This document shows, piece by piece, positions 32,166 through 41,008 of a stretch of 43,070 nt of DNA (position 1 is its first letter; every line of letters begins with the position of its first letter). The notes under the pieces were generated by a model. The model made no database searches, was not told the DNA's origin, and saw only the letters and a program-made list of their open reading frames with translations. Origin of the DNA: Arthrobacter sp. (GTDB taxonomy: Bacteria; Actinomycetota; Actinomycetes; Actinomycetales; Micrococcaceae); NCBI RefSeq assembly GCF_031179985.1, contig NZ_JAPSHJ010000032.1:1-43070 (forward strand). Direction: 5' to 3'. The translations under genes and the position numbers were made by a program.

Positions 32166-32957
32166 TCACGCCAGGGACAGAACGAAGGAAAGCACAAAGC
32201 CTGCGGCTGTGCTCAAGGCCACCGCAGGGCCGCCGTGCTCATAGGCCTCTGGCATGAGTGTGTCGGCGAGCGAAGCTATGACGGCACCGGCGGCGAACGC
32301 CAAAGGCAGTGAAATTGTTCCGGGGTCGCTTCCCGAAAGCGGCCCTGCGCCAAGGACGACTGCCAGCACCAATAGCACAGCACAGGCTGTCCACAGCCCG
32401 ATGACCAGGCCTGAAGCTCTTCCCTGCGCCTTCATGGACGACGCCCCCACAAGGGCCTCCGGCAGGTTTGAAACAAAGATGGCCGCCAGCAAGGCCAGCC
32501 CGCCGGTCCCTTCCCCGAGCGAGATACCAAGGGCGACGTTCTCCGGAACCCCGTCCAGCGTCACCGCGGCAAGGAGGGCCATTCCGGCAGCGCCGCGGGT
32601 GGACGAAGCCGTGGGTGGGCGGTCGGAAGCCGCGGCGTCCGTATCAAGTTTGGCACTCCCCTGGAACTCATCTGCGGGAGCGCCTCCGGCTCCCGGCTGG
32701 GCCCATCGGTCCAGCAGGGCACTGAGGCCTGTAAATACCGCAGCGCCGGCAAAAAGCCCAATGGCGGCCCGCTCTATTCCACCCCGTTCGTAGGCGTCTT
32801 CGAAGAGTTCAAATGTCAGGGCGGTGATGAGCGCGCCCGAGGCAAAGGAGAGGAGGATAGCGAGGAGCCGCTTGGGCAACTCGAACCTCACGCCGATGAA
32901 GGCCCCGACCAGCAAGGCGCTGGAGGCCACTGCGCCAAAGAGGACCGCCATCAACAT
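32166..32957 (-). CDS. ZIP-like metal transporter with altered metal motifs
   Basis: A 263-residue membrane protein with about eight helices and a hydrophilic loop at about 95-145, as in ZIP permeases. The helix-4 motif, normally HNxPEG, is DGVPEN (LDGVPENVALG), and helix 5 is SNLPEALVGA. The acidic residues and prolines remain but the metal-binding histidines are replaced. This variant is known among actinobacterial ZIP-like proteins, so it may carry a different divalent metal. The start is ATG 32957; the TTG at 33017 is less likely. No clear ribosome site was seen. Confidence 0.8.
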   Translation of the reverse strand: MLMAVLFGAVASSALLVGAFIGVRFELPKRLLAILLSFASGALITALTFELFEDAYERGGIERAAIGLFAGAAVFTGLSALLDRWAQPGAGGAPADEFQGSAKLDTDAAASDRPPTASSTRGAAGMALLAAVTLDGVPENVALGISLGEGTGGLALLAAIFVSNLPEALVGASSMKAQGRASGLVIGLWTACAVLLVLAVVLGAGPLSGSDPGTISLPLAFAAGAVIASLADTLMPEAYEHGGPAVALSTAAGFVLSFVLSLA

Positions 32958-33199
32958 TTTGTCAGTATGGATCCGGCGCGGTCCGGGAACAATAGGCCCG
33001 GACAACAGGCAGGACAATACTGCGGACGATTTGCTTCGGCTCCCCTTGCATGTTGATGATCGAGTTTGTTCGTTCGTGTTCGCATTCCTTGTGGGTCGCC
33101 TGTGGCGGTAATAGCGTCGGCGGGTAGCGGATCGGCTGGACGTCGTTGACGGATGACGGCAGCCCGATCAAGAACTCTCCAACGACGAAGGGCTGAACA

Positions 33200-36100
33200 A
33201 TGACGATTTCCGAAGGCCGGTTCCGGCGCTCGGCGGCAATGGCCGTCATGGCTGCAACAGCAGCGTCGGGACTGGTGGCTTTCTCCGGCAGTGAGGCTCC
33301 TGCAACTGCCGCCGAAACGGTAGGTACTCCTGTCACCATCACTCCCAACCCTGCCAGCAAGGGCAAGGCCTTCCAGGGTTGGGGGACCAGCCTCGTCTGG
33401 TTCGCCAACGCCACAGGCGGTTACCCGGAGGAGATCCGTGAAGAGCTGTACCAGAAGGTCTTTGGCGAGAACGGCTTGAACCTCAACATTGCCCGCTACA
33501 ACGTGGGCGGAGGAAGCGCATCCGACGTAGCCAATTACCTCAACGACGGCAGCGCCGTGGAGGGCTGGTGGAACCCGGTAACGGAAGCTACCGCCGAGAA
33601 GCCCGTACTTTCGAATCTGTACCGGCCTGACGGTTCAGTGGACGCGACGCAGGCAAACAAGCTCGCATTCCTGAACCAGTGGAACCCGGATGACCCCGCC
33701 TCCTACAACCCCGACGCCGACAAAACCCAGCGGTGGTGGGTGGAACGCCTCGCAGCCGACCAGAAGATCACTCATTGGGAAGCCTTCAGCAACTCGCCAC
33801 CCTGGTTCATGACCAAAAGCGGGTACGTCTCAGGCCAGGTCAGCACCAACAAGGGCGAGAACCTGTTGCCCCAGGCTGAGCAGAAGTTTGCCGCCTACAT
33901 GAAGAAGTCCGTCGAACTTCTGGAGAAGGGAAGCGGCATCAAGGTTGACACCATTGACCCCTTCAACGAGCCGAACTCCGGCTACTGGTCAACGACCATC
34001 GACAGCGTCACCGGCAAGCCACCCACTTCCTACACCCAGAAGCAGGAAGGCGCCCTGATCTACCCGCCCGCGCAGGACCGCGTCACCAAGCTGCTGGCGG
34101 GCGAGCTCGGCAAGGACGGCACCACCACTGATGCCGTCATTTCCGCGATGGACGAGACAGATCCCACGAAGTTCATGAACAATTGGAACGCCTACAGCCA
34201 GCAGGCAAAGGACGCCGTCGCCCAGCTCAACGTCCACACCTACGGCACCAACGACCGGCGCCGCGTCCGGGACCTCGCGAAATCCACCCAGAAACCCCTG
34301 TGGATGAGTGAAGTAGGCGGTTCCTGGGGCGGCAACCCTGCCCTCGGGGACACCACAGGAGGCTGGGACCGCTCCAACATTAATAACGGCCTTGGCATCG
34401 CGGGCCGCATGGTCAACGATCTCCGCGAGCTTGAGCCGGAGGCCTGGGTCTTCTGGCAGCCGGTGGAGGACACCTACAAGCAGGAACACGGAAATGGTGG
34501 CTGGGGCTCCATTTACGTCGACTTCGACTGCAACTATGAAGGCCGTGTGGGCTCTTCCAACCGCCGGCTCAACGACGGCGACTCCGCTCAGGACGCCAAG
34601 TGCCGTGTCCTGACAAACCAGAAATACAACACCACGCGAAACTTCACGCACTACGTCCGTCCTGGCGATTTCCTCATCGCCAACGACAACCCGGAGACCG
34701 CGAGCGCATTGCGGGCAGACGGCAGCGGTGCCACGCTGGTGCACTTCAATGACAACGCGGCCCCCGAGACGGTTACTATCGACCTCTCCAAGTTCGGCAG
34801 CATTGGCGACGGCGCCACAGTCACCCCCGTGATCACCACGAAGTCGCCCATTGAGGACATCGAACGCAACGCCCTGATCAAGGGTGCAGCGGTACCTGTG
34901 GACCGTGCAGGAAAGAAGGCAACGCTGGAGATTCCGGCTGCGTCAGTAGTAACCTTCCTGGTGGATGGCGTCAGCGGTGTGGCTGAAGACGCCCCCGCCG
35001 TGAAAGACGGCCACACCTACCAGGTTGGCGGCGAAGCCAGCGGAAAGTACCTCACGGCTAAAGCGGACTCCACTGTTTCCATCCAGGACCTTGGCGCGAA
35101 TGCCACGGAAATCGCGCCACAGCTGTGGACGTTCAACGCCGTGAAGGCCGACGACGAATACGCCCACGACCGGCGGTTTGTTGTCACCAACAAGGATGGC
35201 AAGGTGCTGACTGGGGATGGCGGGATCCTGAACGGAAGCCAGTCGGGGTCTGCCCGTCTCGCCAGCCTGAGCCTGGAGGAGGCCAAGGCCCAGCCCAAGG
35301 CCCAGTGGATCGTGAGCACCGAAAACGGGAAGCAATGGACGCTGGTGAACGCTGCTGCCGCCATCGCGCTCCAGGTTTCCGGCAGCCAGACCGCTGCCGG
35401 CTCTTCAGTGGCCCTGGCCTCATCCAGCGGATCGACGGCCACCGCCACCAGCAATGTCCACCAGGCGTGGGGATTCGAGGACCTCGAGGACCTGGTGCTG
35501 CAGGGAACCCGGAGGGTTGACCTCAGCACTCCCCTTGGTGTTGCCCCCGCTTTGCCCGGCACAGTCGTTCCGCTGTACGAGAAGGGACCGGGAAGCCCCA
35601 TCGCGGTCCAGTGGGAAGCAGTGGACCCGGCAGTCTGGAACAAGCGCGGGACCGTGACACTGCATGGATCAGGCGTCGACCGCTACGGCAAAACCTTCAA
35701 CGACGCCGAGCTCGTAGTCACCGTCGGCAAGTACGTGGCCACCGATCCTGTCTCGCTGACGGTGGGCGTTGGATCGGCCGTCACAGAGGTCCGGGCTGCT
35801 GCTCCCACGCATGTTCCGGGCCAGATCGGCACCGGGACAGCCAGGAACAACCTTGCAGTGACGTGGGACTGGAGCACTTTGTCTGCAGCCGTGCTGGAAT
35901 CCACCGGGACGGTCACCGTCGCCGGTAAGGCGGCAACCGGCGTCGCCGGTTCCAAGCCTCTGGACGCGGTCCTTACCGTCCTGGTGGTGGACCGCGTAGC
36001 CAGCACCCATATCTGCAAGGAGGACACCTCGACGACGGCGACCGCCAGTTACTCGGAAGCCTCCTATGCACCGAAAAACACGTGCGACGGCAACACCACC

Positions 36101-36760
36101 ACGCGGTGGTCCAACTGGGTGGGCGGCGGCCGGAATGCTGACAGCCTGAGCTACGCCTTCACCCGCAACTACACGGTGGATTCGGTCACTGTGACCCTTG
36201 CCGAACACGCAGCCCAAAGCCTGAGCGTCCAGTTCCAGGACAGACAGGGAGGCTGGCAGGAAACCTCGGCAGGTGTGATTACCGGCCTCACCACGACGTC
36301 CCCCGTGAAGGTGACCTTCAACCCCGTGACCACCCGCGGCATCCGCGTCTCGCTGGCCACTCCCGGTTCTTACACCAAGGTTGCCGAGGTTGCGATTTCG
36401 GGAACACGGCTGGCTGATGCGGGAGCTGCGGAACTTGGCCGCCTGCTCGTGGATCAAAGATCCGTCGTCGGCTTCGACTCCGGAACCACTGAATACAAGG
36501 TGCTGACGGCGTCGACGGAGGTTCCCACCGTCGCGGGCTATGCCCTGGACACGAACGCAAACGTCTCAGTCGCTCAGGCTACAGTGCAGAATCCCCTTGC
36601 TATAGTCACGGTAAAAGCACCGAACGGCGCGTTCAAGGAGTACCGGGTGGCCTTCGTTACTGGCAAGCAGGAATGCCTGAACGGAGGCTGGGCCACCAAC
36701 GTGGAACCTGGTTTCAAGGGTGAAGGAGAATGCGTCAGCTACTTCGCCACTGAAAAGTAG
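33200..36760 (+). CDS. Secreted multidomain GH30-like glycosidase
   Basis: A 1186-residue exported enzyme for plant-type polysaccharide. In order: signal peptide (to about 38, ATAAE), a GH30-type TIM barrel with acid/base Glu257 (DPFNEPN) and nucleophile Glu371 (LWMSEVGG), and the attached beta domain (to about 605). A ricin-like beta-trefoil region (about 610-760), two Big_4-like domains (about 765-935), a coagulation-factor-type CBM (about 940-1070; CDGNTTTRWSNW) and a short C-terminal beta domain follow. It resembles endo-beta-1,6-galactanases of GH30, but the substrate is uncertain. There is no LPxTG sorting signal. The start is ATG 33200 after a GAAGGG site. The LacI, dehydrogenase and DUF6807 genes follow and may process its products. 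Confidence 0.85.
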   Translation: MTISEGRFRRSAAMAVMAATAASGLVAFSGSEAPATAAETVGTPVTITPNPASKGKAFQGWGTSLVWFANATGGYPEEIREELYQKVFGENGLNLNIARYNVGGGSASDVANYLNDGSAVEGWWNPVTEATAEKPVLSNLYRPDGSVDATQANKLAFLNQWNPDDPASYNPDADKTQRWWVERLAADQKITHWEAFSNSPPWFMTKSGYVSGQVSTNKGENLLPQAEQKFAAYMKKSVELLEKGSGIKVDTIDPFNEPNSGYWSTTIDSVTGKPPTSYTQKQEGALIYPPAQDRVTKLLAGELGKDGTTTDAVISAMDETDPTKFMNNWNAYSQQAKDAVAQLNVHTYGTNDRRRVRDLAKSTQKPLWMSEVGGSWGGNPALGDTTGGWDRSNINNGLGIAGRMVNDLRELEPEAWVFWQPVEDTYKQEHGNGGWGSIYVDFDCNYEGRVGSSNRRLNDGDSAQDAKCRVLTNQKYNTTRNFTHYVRPGDFLIANDNPETASALRADGSGATLVHFNDNAAPETVTIDLSKFGSIGDGATVTPVITTKSPIEDIERNALIKGAAVPVDRAGKKATLEIPAASVVTFLVDGVSGVAEDAPAVKDGHTYQVGGEASGKYLTAKADSTVSIQDLGANATEIAPQLWTFNAVKADDEYAHDRRFVVTNKDGKVLTGDGGILNGSQSGSARLASLSLEEAKAQPKAQWIVSTENGKQWTLVNAAAAIALQVSGSQTAAGSSVALASSSGSTATATSNVHQAWGFEDLEDLVLQGTRRVDLSTPLGVAPALPGTVVPLYEKGPGSPIAVQWEAVDPAVWNKRGTVTLHGSGVDRYGKTFNDAELVVTVGKYVATDPVSLTVGVGSAVTEVRAAAPTHVPGQIGTGTARNNLAVTWDWSTLSAAVLESTGTVTVAGKAATGVAGSKPLDAVLTVLVVDRVASTHICKEDTSTTATASYSEASYAPKNTCDGNTTTRWSNWVGGGRNADSLSYAFTRNYTVDSVTVTLAEHAAQSLSVQFQDRQGGWQETSAGVITGLTTTSPVKVTFNPVTTRGIRVSLATPGSYTKVAEVAISGTRLADAGAAELGRLLVDQRSVVGFDSGTTEYKVLTASTEVPTVAGYALDTNANVSVAQATVQNPLAIVTVKAPNGAFKEYRVAFVTGKQECLNGGWATNVEPGFKGEGECVSYFATEK

Positions 36761-36776
36761 GGCCGGCAGCAATAGC

Positions 36777-36816
36777 GGGAGCCCCGTCAGGACCGTCCGG
36801 TTCAGGCGGGGTTCCC
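36777..36816 (+). terminator. Hairpin after the GH30-like gene
   Basis: GGGAGCCCCG (36777-36786) pairs with CGGGGTTCCC (36807-36816), 10 bp with one G-U pair, and a 20-nt loop that contains a short GGAC/GTCC hairpin. No T-run follows. It separates the glycosidase from the LacI gene. Confidence 0.55.
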
Positions 36817-36919
36817 GTCGTATTGGGCATGGTTGGCCACTCGCGTCCCTGGTCCCGGGCTATCCTGACACCAACCGAAAATCAGACAAACTCAGACGTC
36901 CTGCTGCGGAGGCATTGCT

Positions 36920-38005
36920 GTGGAAACTGACAAGACCGCGGGTGGCGAGGCTGCGGCCAAACCTGCCACGATCTATGAGGTGGCGCGGCTGGCCGGCGTT
37001 TCACATCAGACGGTGTCCAGGCATTTACGGGGCAGCGGAGGACTCAGACCCGCCACGGTTTCCAAAGTCCAGCAGGCCATCGTGGAGCTGAATTACAGCC
37101 CGAACATGGCTGCGCGTTCCCTGAGGACCAGGCAGGTCTACCGGATAGTCATCATCGTTCCGGAAGCCACTCAATTTGTCCCGGTGAGGATGCTCAATGG
37201 GGCTTCGGCGGCTGCCCATGAGGCTGGCTACCTGGTGGATGTGATCGCGCTTGAAGGCATGGGAGACACCCGCTCAAGCCGCCTCCTGGGACTTCTCGGG
37301 AGCGAGCAACCGGCGGGAGTCCTGTCATTTGTCCCATTGGGCGGCATGCAGCAGCACCTCGATGCCGCGCACTCCGGCGTTCCCATTGTGGTGGCCGGAG
37401 AATATGACGACAAGATGCGGGCCCGCGGTACCCTTGCCGACGGCTCCGCGGCAGCGCAGATCGTGGAACATCTCGCAACACTGGGTCACCGCCGGTTTTT
37501 TCATGTGGCGGGACCGGAGCAATGGCCTTCCGCCAGGAACAGGCGGGCCGTCTACCGGGAGGCGATTGCCCGGCTGGGCCTGACCTCTGTTGGTGAATCC
37601 CAAGGCGACTGGTCCGCCGCCTCGGGCTACCAGGCCGGACTAAAACTCCCGATGGACGCCGGGGTGACGGCCGTGTTCGCAGCCAACGACCAGATGGCAA
37701 GCGGCCTGATGAGGGCCCTTCATGAACGTGGCCTCAAGGTGCCTGGAGACATCAGCGTCTGTGGCTGGGACGACCTTCCCGAATCCCGCTATCTGGTTCC
37801 CTCACTCACCACGGTGAGCATGGACCTTGAAGCCCAGGGCCGGCAGGCAATGAGCGAGCTCGTGGGCATCATCCAAGGGAACACGGCCAGCAAGACTCCG
37901 GTCCAGTCGTCGCCTGATGACACCAGGCCAGGCCTGATCGAACTGGTGATCCGCGAGTCCACGGCAGCTCCCAACCCCACACGACTGGCAGCCTTCGACC
38001 ACTAG
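36920..38005 (+). CDS. LacI-family transcriptional regulator
   Basis: A 361-residue regulator. An unusual 16-residue hydrophilic extension precedes the LacI helix-turn-helix TIYEVARLAGVSHQTVSRHL (about 17-36), then the hinge region AARSLRT and the sugar-sensing domain (YRIVIIVPE, SVCGWDDLPESRYLVPSLTTVSMD). The start is GTG 36920 with GGAGG eight bases upstream. The large palindromic operator at 38085, 80 bases after its stop, lies before the dehydrogenase operon, which is its obvious target. Confidence 0.92.
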   Translation: METDKTAGGEAAAKPATIYEVARLAGVSHQTVSRHLRGSGGLRPATVSKVQQAIVELNYSPNMAARSLRTRQVYRIVIIVPEATQFVPVRMLNGASAAAHEAGYLVDVIALEGMGDTRSSRLLGLLGSEQPAGVLSFVPLGGMQQHLDAAHSGVPIVVAGEYDDKMRARGTLADGSAAAQIVEHLATLGHRRFFHVAGPEQWPSARNRRAVYREAIARLGLTSVGESQGDWSAASGYQAGLKLPMDAGVTAVFAANDQMASGLMRALHERGLKVPGDISVCGWDDLPESRYLVPSLTTVSMDLEAQGRQAMSELVGIIQGNTASKTPVQSSPDDTRPGLIELVIRESTAAPNPTRLAAFDH

Positions 38006-38075
38006 GTTGGGGCTGCCTGCGAAGCCCTGAGTTGAGGGGTCATTTCCTGGCACTGCCGTAACTTGCCCCGTTCCA

Positions 38076-38104
38076 TTGACAGCTAAAGTGATCGATAACA
38101 TAAT
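38076..38104 (+). promoter_or_regulatory. Near-consensus promoter of the dehydrogenase-DUF6807-cupin operon
   Basis: TTGACA at 38076-38081 and CATAAT at 38099-38104 with exactly 17 bp between them, the best housekeeping-type promoter in the window. It lies inside the left half of the palindrome at 38085-38124, so a bound repressor would block RNA polymerase. Confidence 0.75.
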
Positions 38105-38124
38105 CGTTTGTTATCGATCACTTT
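38085..38124. promoter_or_regulatory. 40-bp perfect palindromic operator (16-bp arms, 8-bp spacer)
   Basis: Left arm AAAGTGATCGATAACA (38085-38100) and its exact reverse complement TGTTATCGATCACTTT (38109-38124) flank TAATCGTT. The arms are too long for one LacI dimer footprint and probably make one extended operator or two adjacent sites. They cover the -10 region of the promoter at 38076. The LacI protein encoded just upstream is the likely ligand. Confidence 0.8.
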
Positions 38125-38181
38125 CGGTGCAGGGGTACGGAACCAGCAGGGCCGCCAAAGGACAAACCCAAGGAGCAAATT

Positions 38182-39327
38182 ATGTGGAATCCGCACGCTG
38201 GCCCGCTGCGCATAGGAATCATAGGGACGGGAGGCATTGCCCACGCGCATGCCGACGCCCTTTCCACGCAGGAGAACGTTGAGCTAGCCGTGGCAGTTGA
38301 TCTTGATCCTGGCCGGTGCAGGGAATTCGCCGCTAAATGGGGCATGCAGAGGACGGCGCCCGATCTCCGCACAGCTGCTGCCAATGGAGAGCTGGACCTC
38401 GTAGTCATCTGCACTCCCCCGGCAAGCCACATGGGCCTTGCCCTGGAGGCCCTCGCCATGGACCTGCATGTGGTCATCGAAAAACCTCCTGCTCTTTCGC
38501 TGGAACAAATGAGCACCCTGATAAAGGCGGAGGCTGCATCCCGCGGATCTGTCAGCTGCGTCTTCCAGCACCGGTTCGGCTCCGGTGCCCAGCGCGTTCT
38601 GGCCCTGCACGGCGCAGGCCGGCTGGGCCGGCCGCTCGTGGGAACGTGCAACACATTGTGGTTCAGGAACCAGGCGTACTTTGATGTGCCTTGGCGGGGA
38701 CTCTGGGATGTGGAAGGCGGCGGCCCCACCATGGGGCACGGAATCCACCAGTTCGATCTGTTGGTGCACCTTTTCGGCCCCTGGCAGGAAGTCACAGCCT
38801 TCGCCTCCAAGCTTGCAAGGAAAACGGACACCGAGGATGTGTCAGCCGGTGTGGTCCGGTTCCAGTCGGGAGCAATCGCCACCATCATGAACTCGGTAAT
38901 TTCCCCGCGCGAAACCTCCCAGCTTCGGCTGGACTTTGAGCACGCCACCCTGGAGCTGGAGCATCTCTACGGCTACGACAACGATCACTGGACGCTGACG
39001 CCGGCACCCGGATCGGAGGAACTCGCAGAATTGTGGGCGGCTGCTGAAACCAACATCCCCAGCGGTCACAGCGCGCAGTACAGCGTGATTCTGGACCAGC
39101 TTAAAGGTGGAGAAGTACCGCCAGTCTCGCTGGCCGGAGCGTACCCCACCATGGAACTGGCCGCCGCGATCTATGCCTCCAGCATCACAGAAAAAACAAT
39201 CCGCAAAGGTGAAATTAATAAAGGGCACGCGTTTTTCACCCGGATGGACGGCCACAGGGAACCGTGGAAGCAGCAGCCCGCCGAATTGTCCGGGGAAGTT
39301 CCCGAAAAAGAGAGCGCAAACGTATGA
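38182..39327 (+). CDS. Gfo/Idh/MocA-family dehydrogenase
   Basis: A 381-residue cytoplasmic NAD(P)-dependent sugar oxidoreductase. Rossmann motif GTGGIAHAHADAL (about 14-26), the family EKPPAL motif near 98-103 and the substrate-side GPTMGHGIHQFDLLVHLF segment with the catalytic-region His near 193 are visible. The start is ATG 38182 after AAGGAG. It overlaps the DUF6807 gene by four bases. It is not closely related to the dehydrogenase at 24278. An oxidised (keto) sugar or inositol intermediate is the likely product, given its neighbours. Confidence 0.9.
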   Translation: MWNPHAGPLRIGIIGTGGIAHAHADALSTQENVELAVAVDLDPGRCREFAAKWGMQRTAPDLRTAAANGELDLVVICTPPASHMGLALEALAMDLHVVIEKPPALSLEQMSTLIKAEAASRGSVSCVFQHRFGSGAQRVLALHGAGRLGRPLVGTCNTLWFRNQAYFDVPWRGLWDVEGGGPTMGHGIHQFDLLVHLFGPWQEVTAFASKLARKTDTEDVSAGVVRFQSGAIATIMNSVISPRETSQLRLDFEHATLELEHLYGYDNDHWTLTPAPGSEELAELWAAAETNIPSGHSAQYSVILDQLKGGEVPPVSLAGAYPTMELAAAIYASSITEKTIRKGEINKGHAFFTRMDGHREPWKQQPAELSGEVPEKESANV

Positions 39328-40259
39328 GCGCCGGGATTGAATGGGAGGACAGCGGCAGGGCAATATCGGTGCGCGTCGGCGGCGTCGAAATTGCCGGCTA
39401 TACCTACATTCCGGACGACGCGCAGCGCGAATCACCGCGGCCAGGTTTCCAAACACTGCGGACGCTTGCCGGAGACGCACTGAGTGTTTTCCGCCCTCAC
39501 GACCACACCTGGCACAAGGGCCTCGCTTGGTCGCTGCCGCACCTGGGCGAAGACAACTTCTGGGGCGGCCCCAGTTATCGCCGGGGCAAGGATTATCGGT
39601 GGTTGCCAAACAACGGTTCCATGGAACACCAGGACCTTATTGATGCAGGCATGGTTGAGGATCGCTTCCGTTTCAGCCATTCGCTCGCATGGTGGAGCCA
39701 GTCCCGGGAACACGTGGTTGATGAGCTTCGCACGTTGGAAATCTCGAAGTCCCCGGATGACGGTTCCTGGGCCATCGCCTTCGAAACGTCCATGCAGAAC
39801 GTGTCCGGCCATGACATCAGGATCGGTTCACCCACCACGGAGGGACGCGAGAATGCGGGTTACGGGGGTCTCTTCTGGCGGGGACCGCGGGATTTCACCG
39901 GCGGCCGGATTCTGGGGCCGGACGGGCGCTCCGGAGAAGAACTGCGCGGCGGCCGTGGAGAATGGCTCGCCTTCGTAGGGCAGCATGACGGCACGGGCAA
40001 CCACTCCACTGTGATGATGGTGGACGATCACCGCAACGCGCAGCATCCACCCGAATGGTTCACGCGCAGCGAGCCCTTTGCCTGCATGGGGCCGGCACCG
40101 TTCTTCAGCGAAGAGGTCCTCTTTAGCAGCGGAGCCACCCTGACCAGCCGCTACTCCTTCGTCGCGGCCAACGGTGAGTCCACCGAAGAAAGGCTTGCCG
40201 ACCTCGCGGAAGCCGGACGGCAGGCACTCGAAAACCTGAAAGTGGGCAGCACGCGATGA
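39324..40259 (+). CDS. DUF6807 family protein (PmoA-like, carbohydrate-related)
   Basis: A 311-residue cytoplasmic beta-rich protein of the DUF6807 family, often mis-named methane oxygenase PmoA. The characteristic segment RPHDHTWHKGLAWSLP carries two closely spaced His residues, and later there are conserved DDHRN and FTRSEPFA stretches. The family recurs beside Gfo/Idh/MocA dehydrogenases and LacI regulators in sugar loci, but its reaction is not established to my knowledge. The start ATG 39324 overlaps the dehydrogenase stop as ATGA, so the proteins are co-translated; the frame's longer N-terminus is rejected. Confidence 0.85.
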   Translation: MSAGIEWEDSGRAISVRVGGVEIAGYTYIPDDAQRESPRPGFQTLRTLAGDALSVFRPHDHTWHKGLAWSLPHLGEDNFWGGPSYRRGKDYRWLPNNGSMEHQDLIDAGMVEDRFRFSHSLAWWSQSREHVVDELRTLEISKSPDDGSWAIAFETSMQNVSGHDIRIGSPTTEGRENAGYGGLFWRGPRDFTGGRILGPDGRSGEELRGGRGEWLAFVGQHDGTGNHSTVMMVDDHRNAQHPPEWFTRSEPFACMGPAPFFSEEVLFSSGATLTSRYSFVAANGESTEERLADLAEAGRQALENLKVGSTR

Positions 40260-40999
40260 GCATTGTGCAGGAACTGCCGTTTTTCCCTGGTGGGACCGCA
40301 GTGACGCGGCTCGCCGTTTACGATTGGGCTGCTGAAGATGGGGTCTGCGGCGGTTCGCCGCATCTGCACACCGCATCCACCGAGGCCTACCTGGTCATCG
40401 GCGGGACAGGACAGGTGGAGACCCTCAGCAGCCACGGTTATGCAGCCCACGATCTGACCGCCGGAAACCTGTTGTGGTTCAGCCCCGGAACTGTTCACCG
40501 GCTCATCAACGGCGGAGACCTTGACCTTCTGGTGGTGATGCAAAACGCAGGGCTCCCCGAAGCCGGAGACGCCGTCCTCACCTTCGGGCCGGAGGTCCTC
40601 GCAGACCCCGAACGGTACCGGCGGCTGGCCACCTTGCCGTCGCCGGACGCCGGCGAAGAGGTGGTTGCCGCAGCTGCCCTGGCCCGGCGGGACGCCGCTT
40701 TGGCCGGCTATGCGGAGCTAAGGGCCGACGTCGAACACCGTGGCTATGCGGCGTTGGAGGAATTCCACAAGGCGGCAGTGAACGTGGTGCGGAGGCGGGT
40801 TCCGGAGTGGCGGAAGCTGTGGGCCGATAAGGTCCTGGCTGAGGCCCAAGAAACAGACACCTGGCTTACTGACCTGGAGCAAGGTGAGGGCTCACACCTT
40901 GCCAAGGCATCGGTGGCGCGGGCCAACCCCCGGAGCGCAGAGCGGCTGTTCGGAATGTGCGGAAGGCTGCAGACCTGGGCCCCGGGGATACCTGCCTGA
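40256..40999 (+). CDS. Cupin-domain protein with a helical C-terminal extension
   Basis: A 247-residue cytoplasmic protein. The N-terminal cupin barrel (about 1-105) has metal-binding residues in HLHTASTEAY (His42, His44 and Glu48) and PGTVHRL (His near 82). The C-terminal 130 residues form an unfamiliar helical region rich in Ala, Arg and Glu. The start overlaps the DUF6807 stop as ATGA. A metal-dependent isomerase, epimerase or hydrolase working on the product of the dehydrogenase is plausible, but nothing in the sequence proves it. Confidence 0.85.
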   Translation: MSIVQELPFFPGGTAVTRLAVYDWAAEDGVCGGSPHLHTASTEAYLVIGGTGQVETLSSHGYAAHDLTAGNLLWFSPGTVHRLINGGDLDLLVVMQNAGLPEAGDAVLTFGPEVLADPERYRRLATLPSPDAGEEVVAAAALARRDAALAGYAELRADVEHRGYAALEEFHKAAVNVVRRRVPEWRKLWADKVLAEAQETDTWLTDLEQGEGSHLAKASVARANPRSAERLFGMCGRLQTWAPGIPA

Positions 41000-41008
41000 T
41001 TGCGTAGC

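Noticed and set aside
35669..36457. Minus-strand frame of 262 codons opposite the GH30-like gene
   Set aside because: It overlaps the Ig-like and CBM domains of a well-supported protein and its residues look random.
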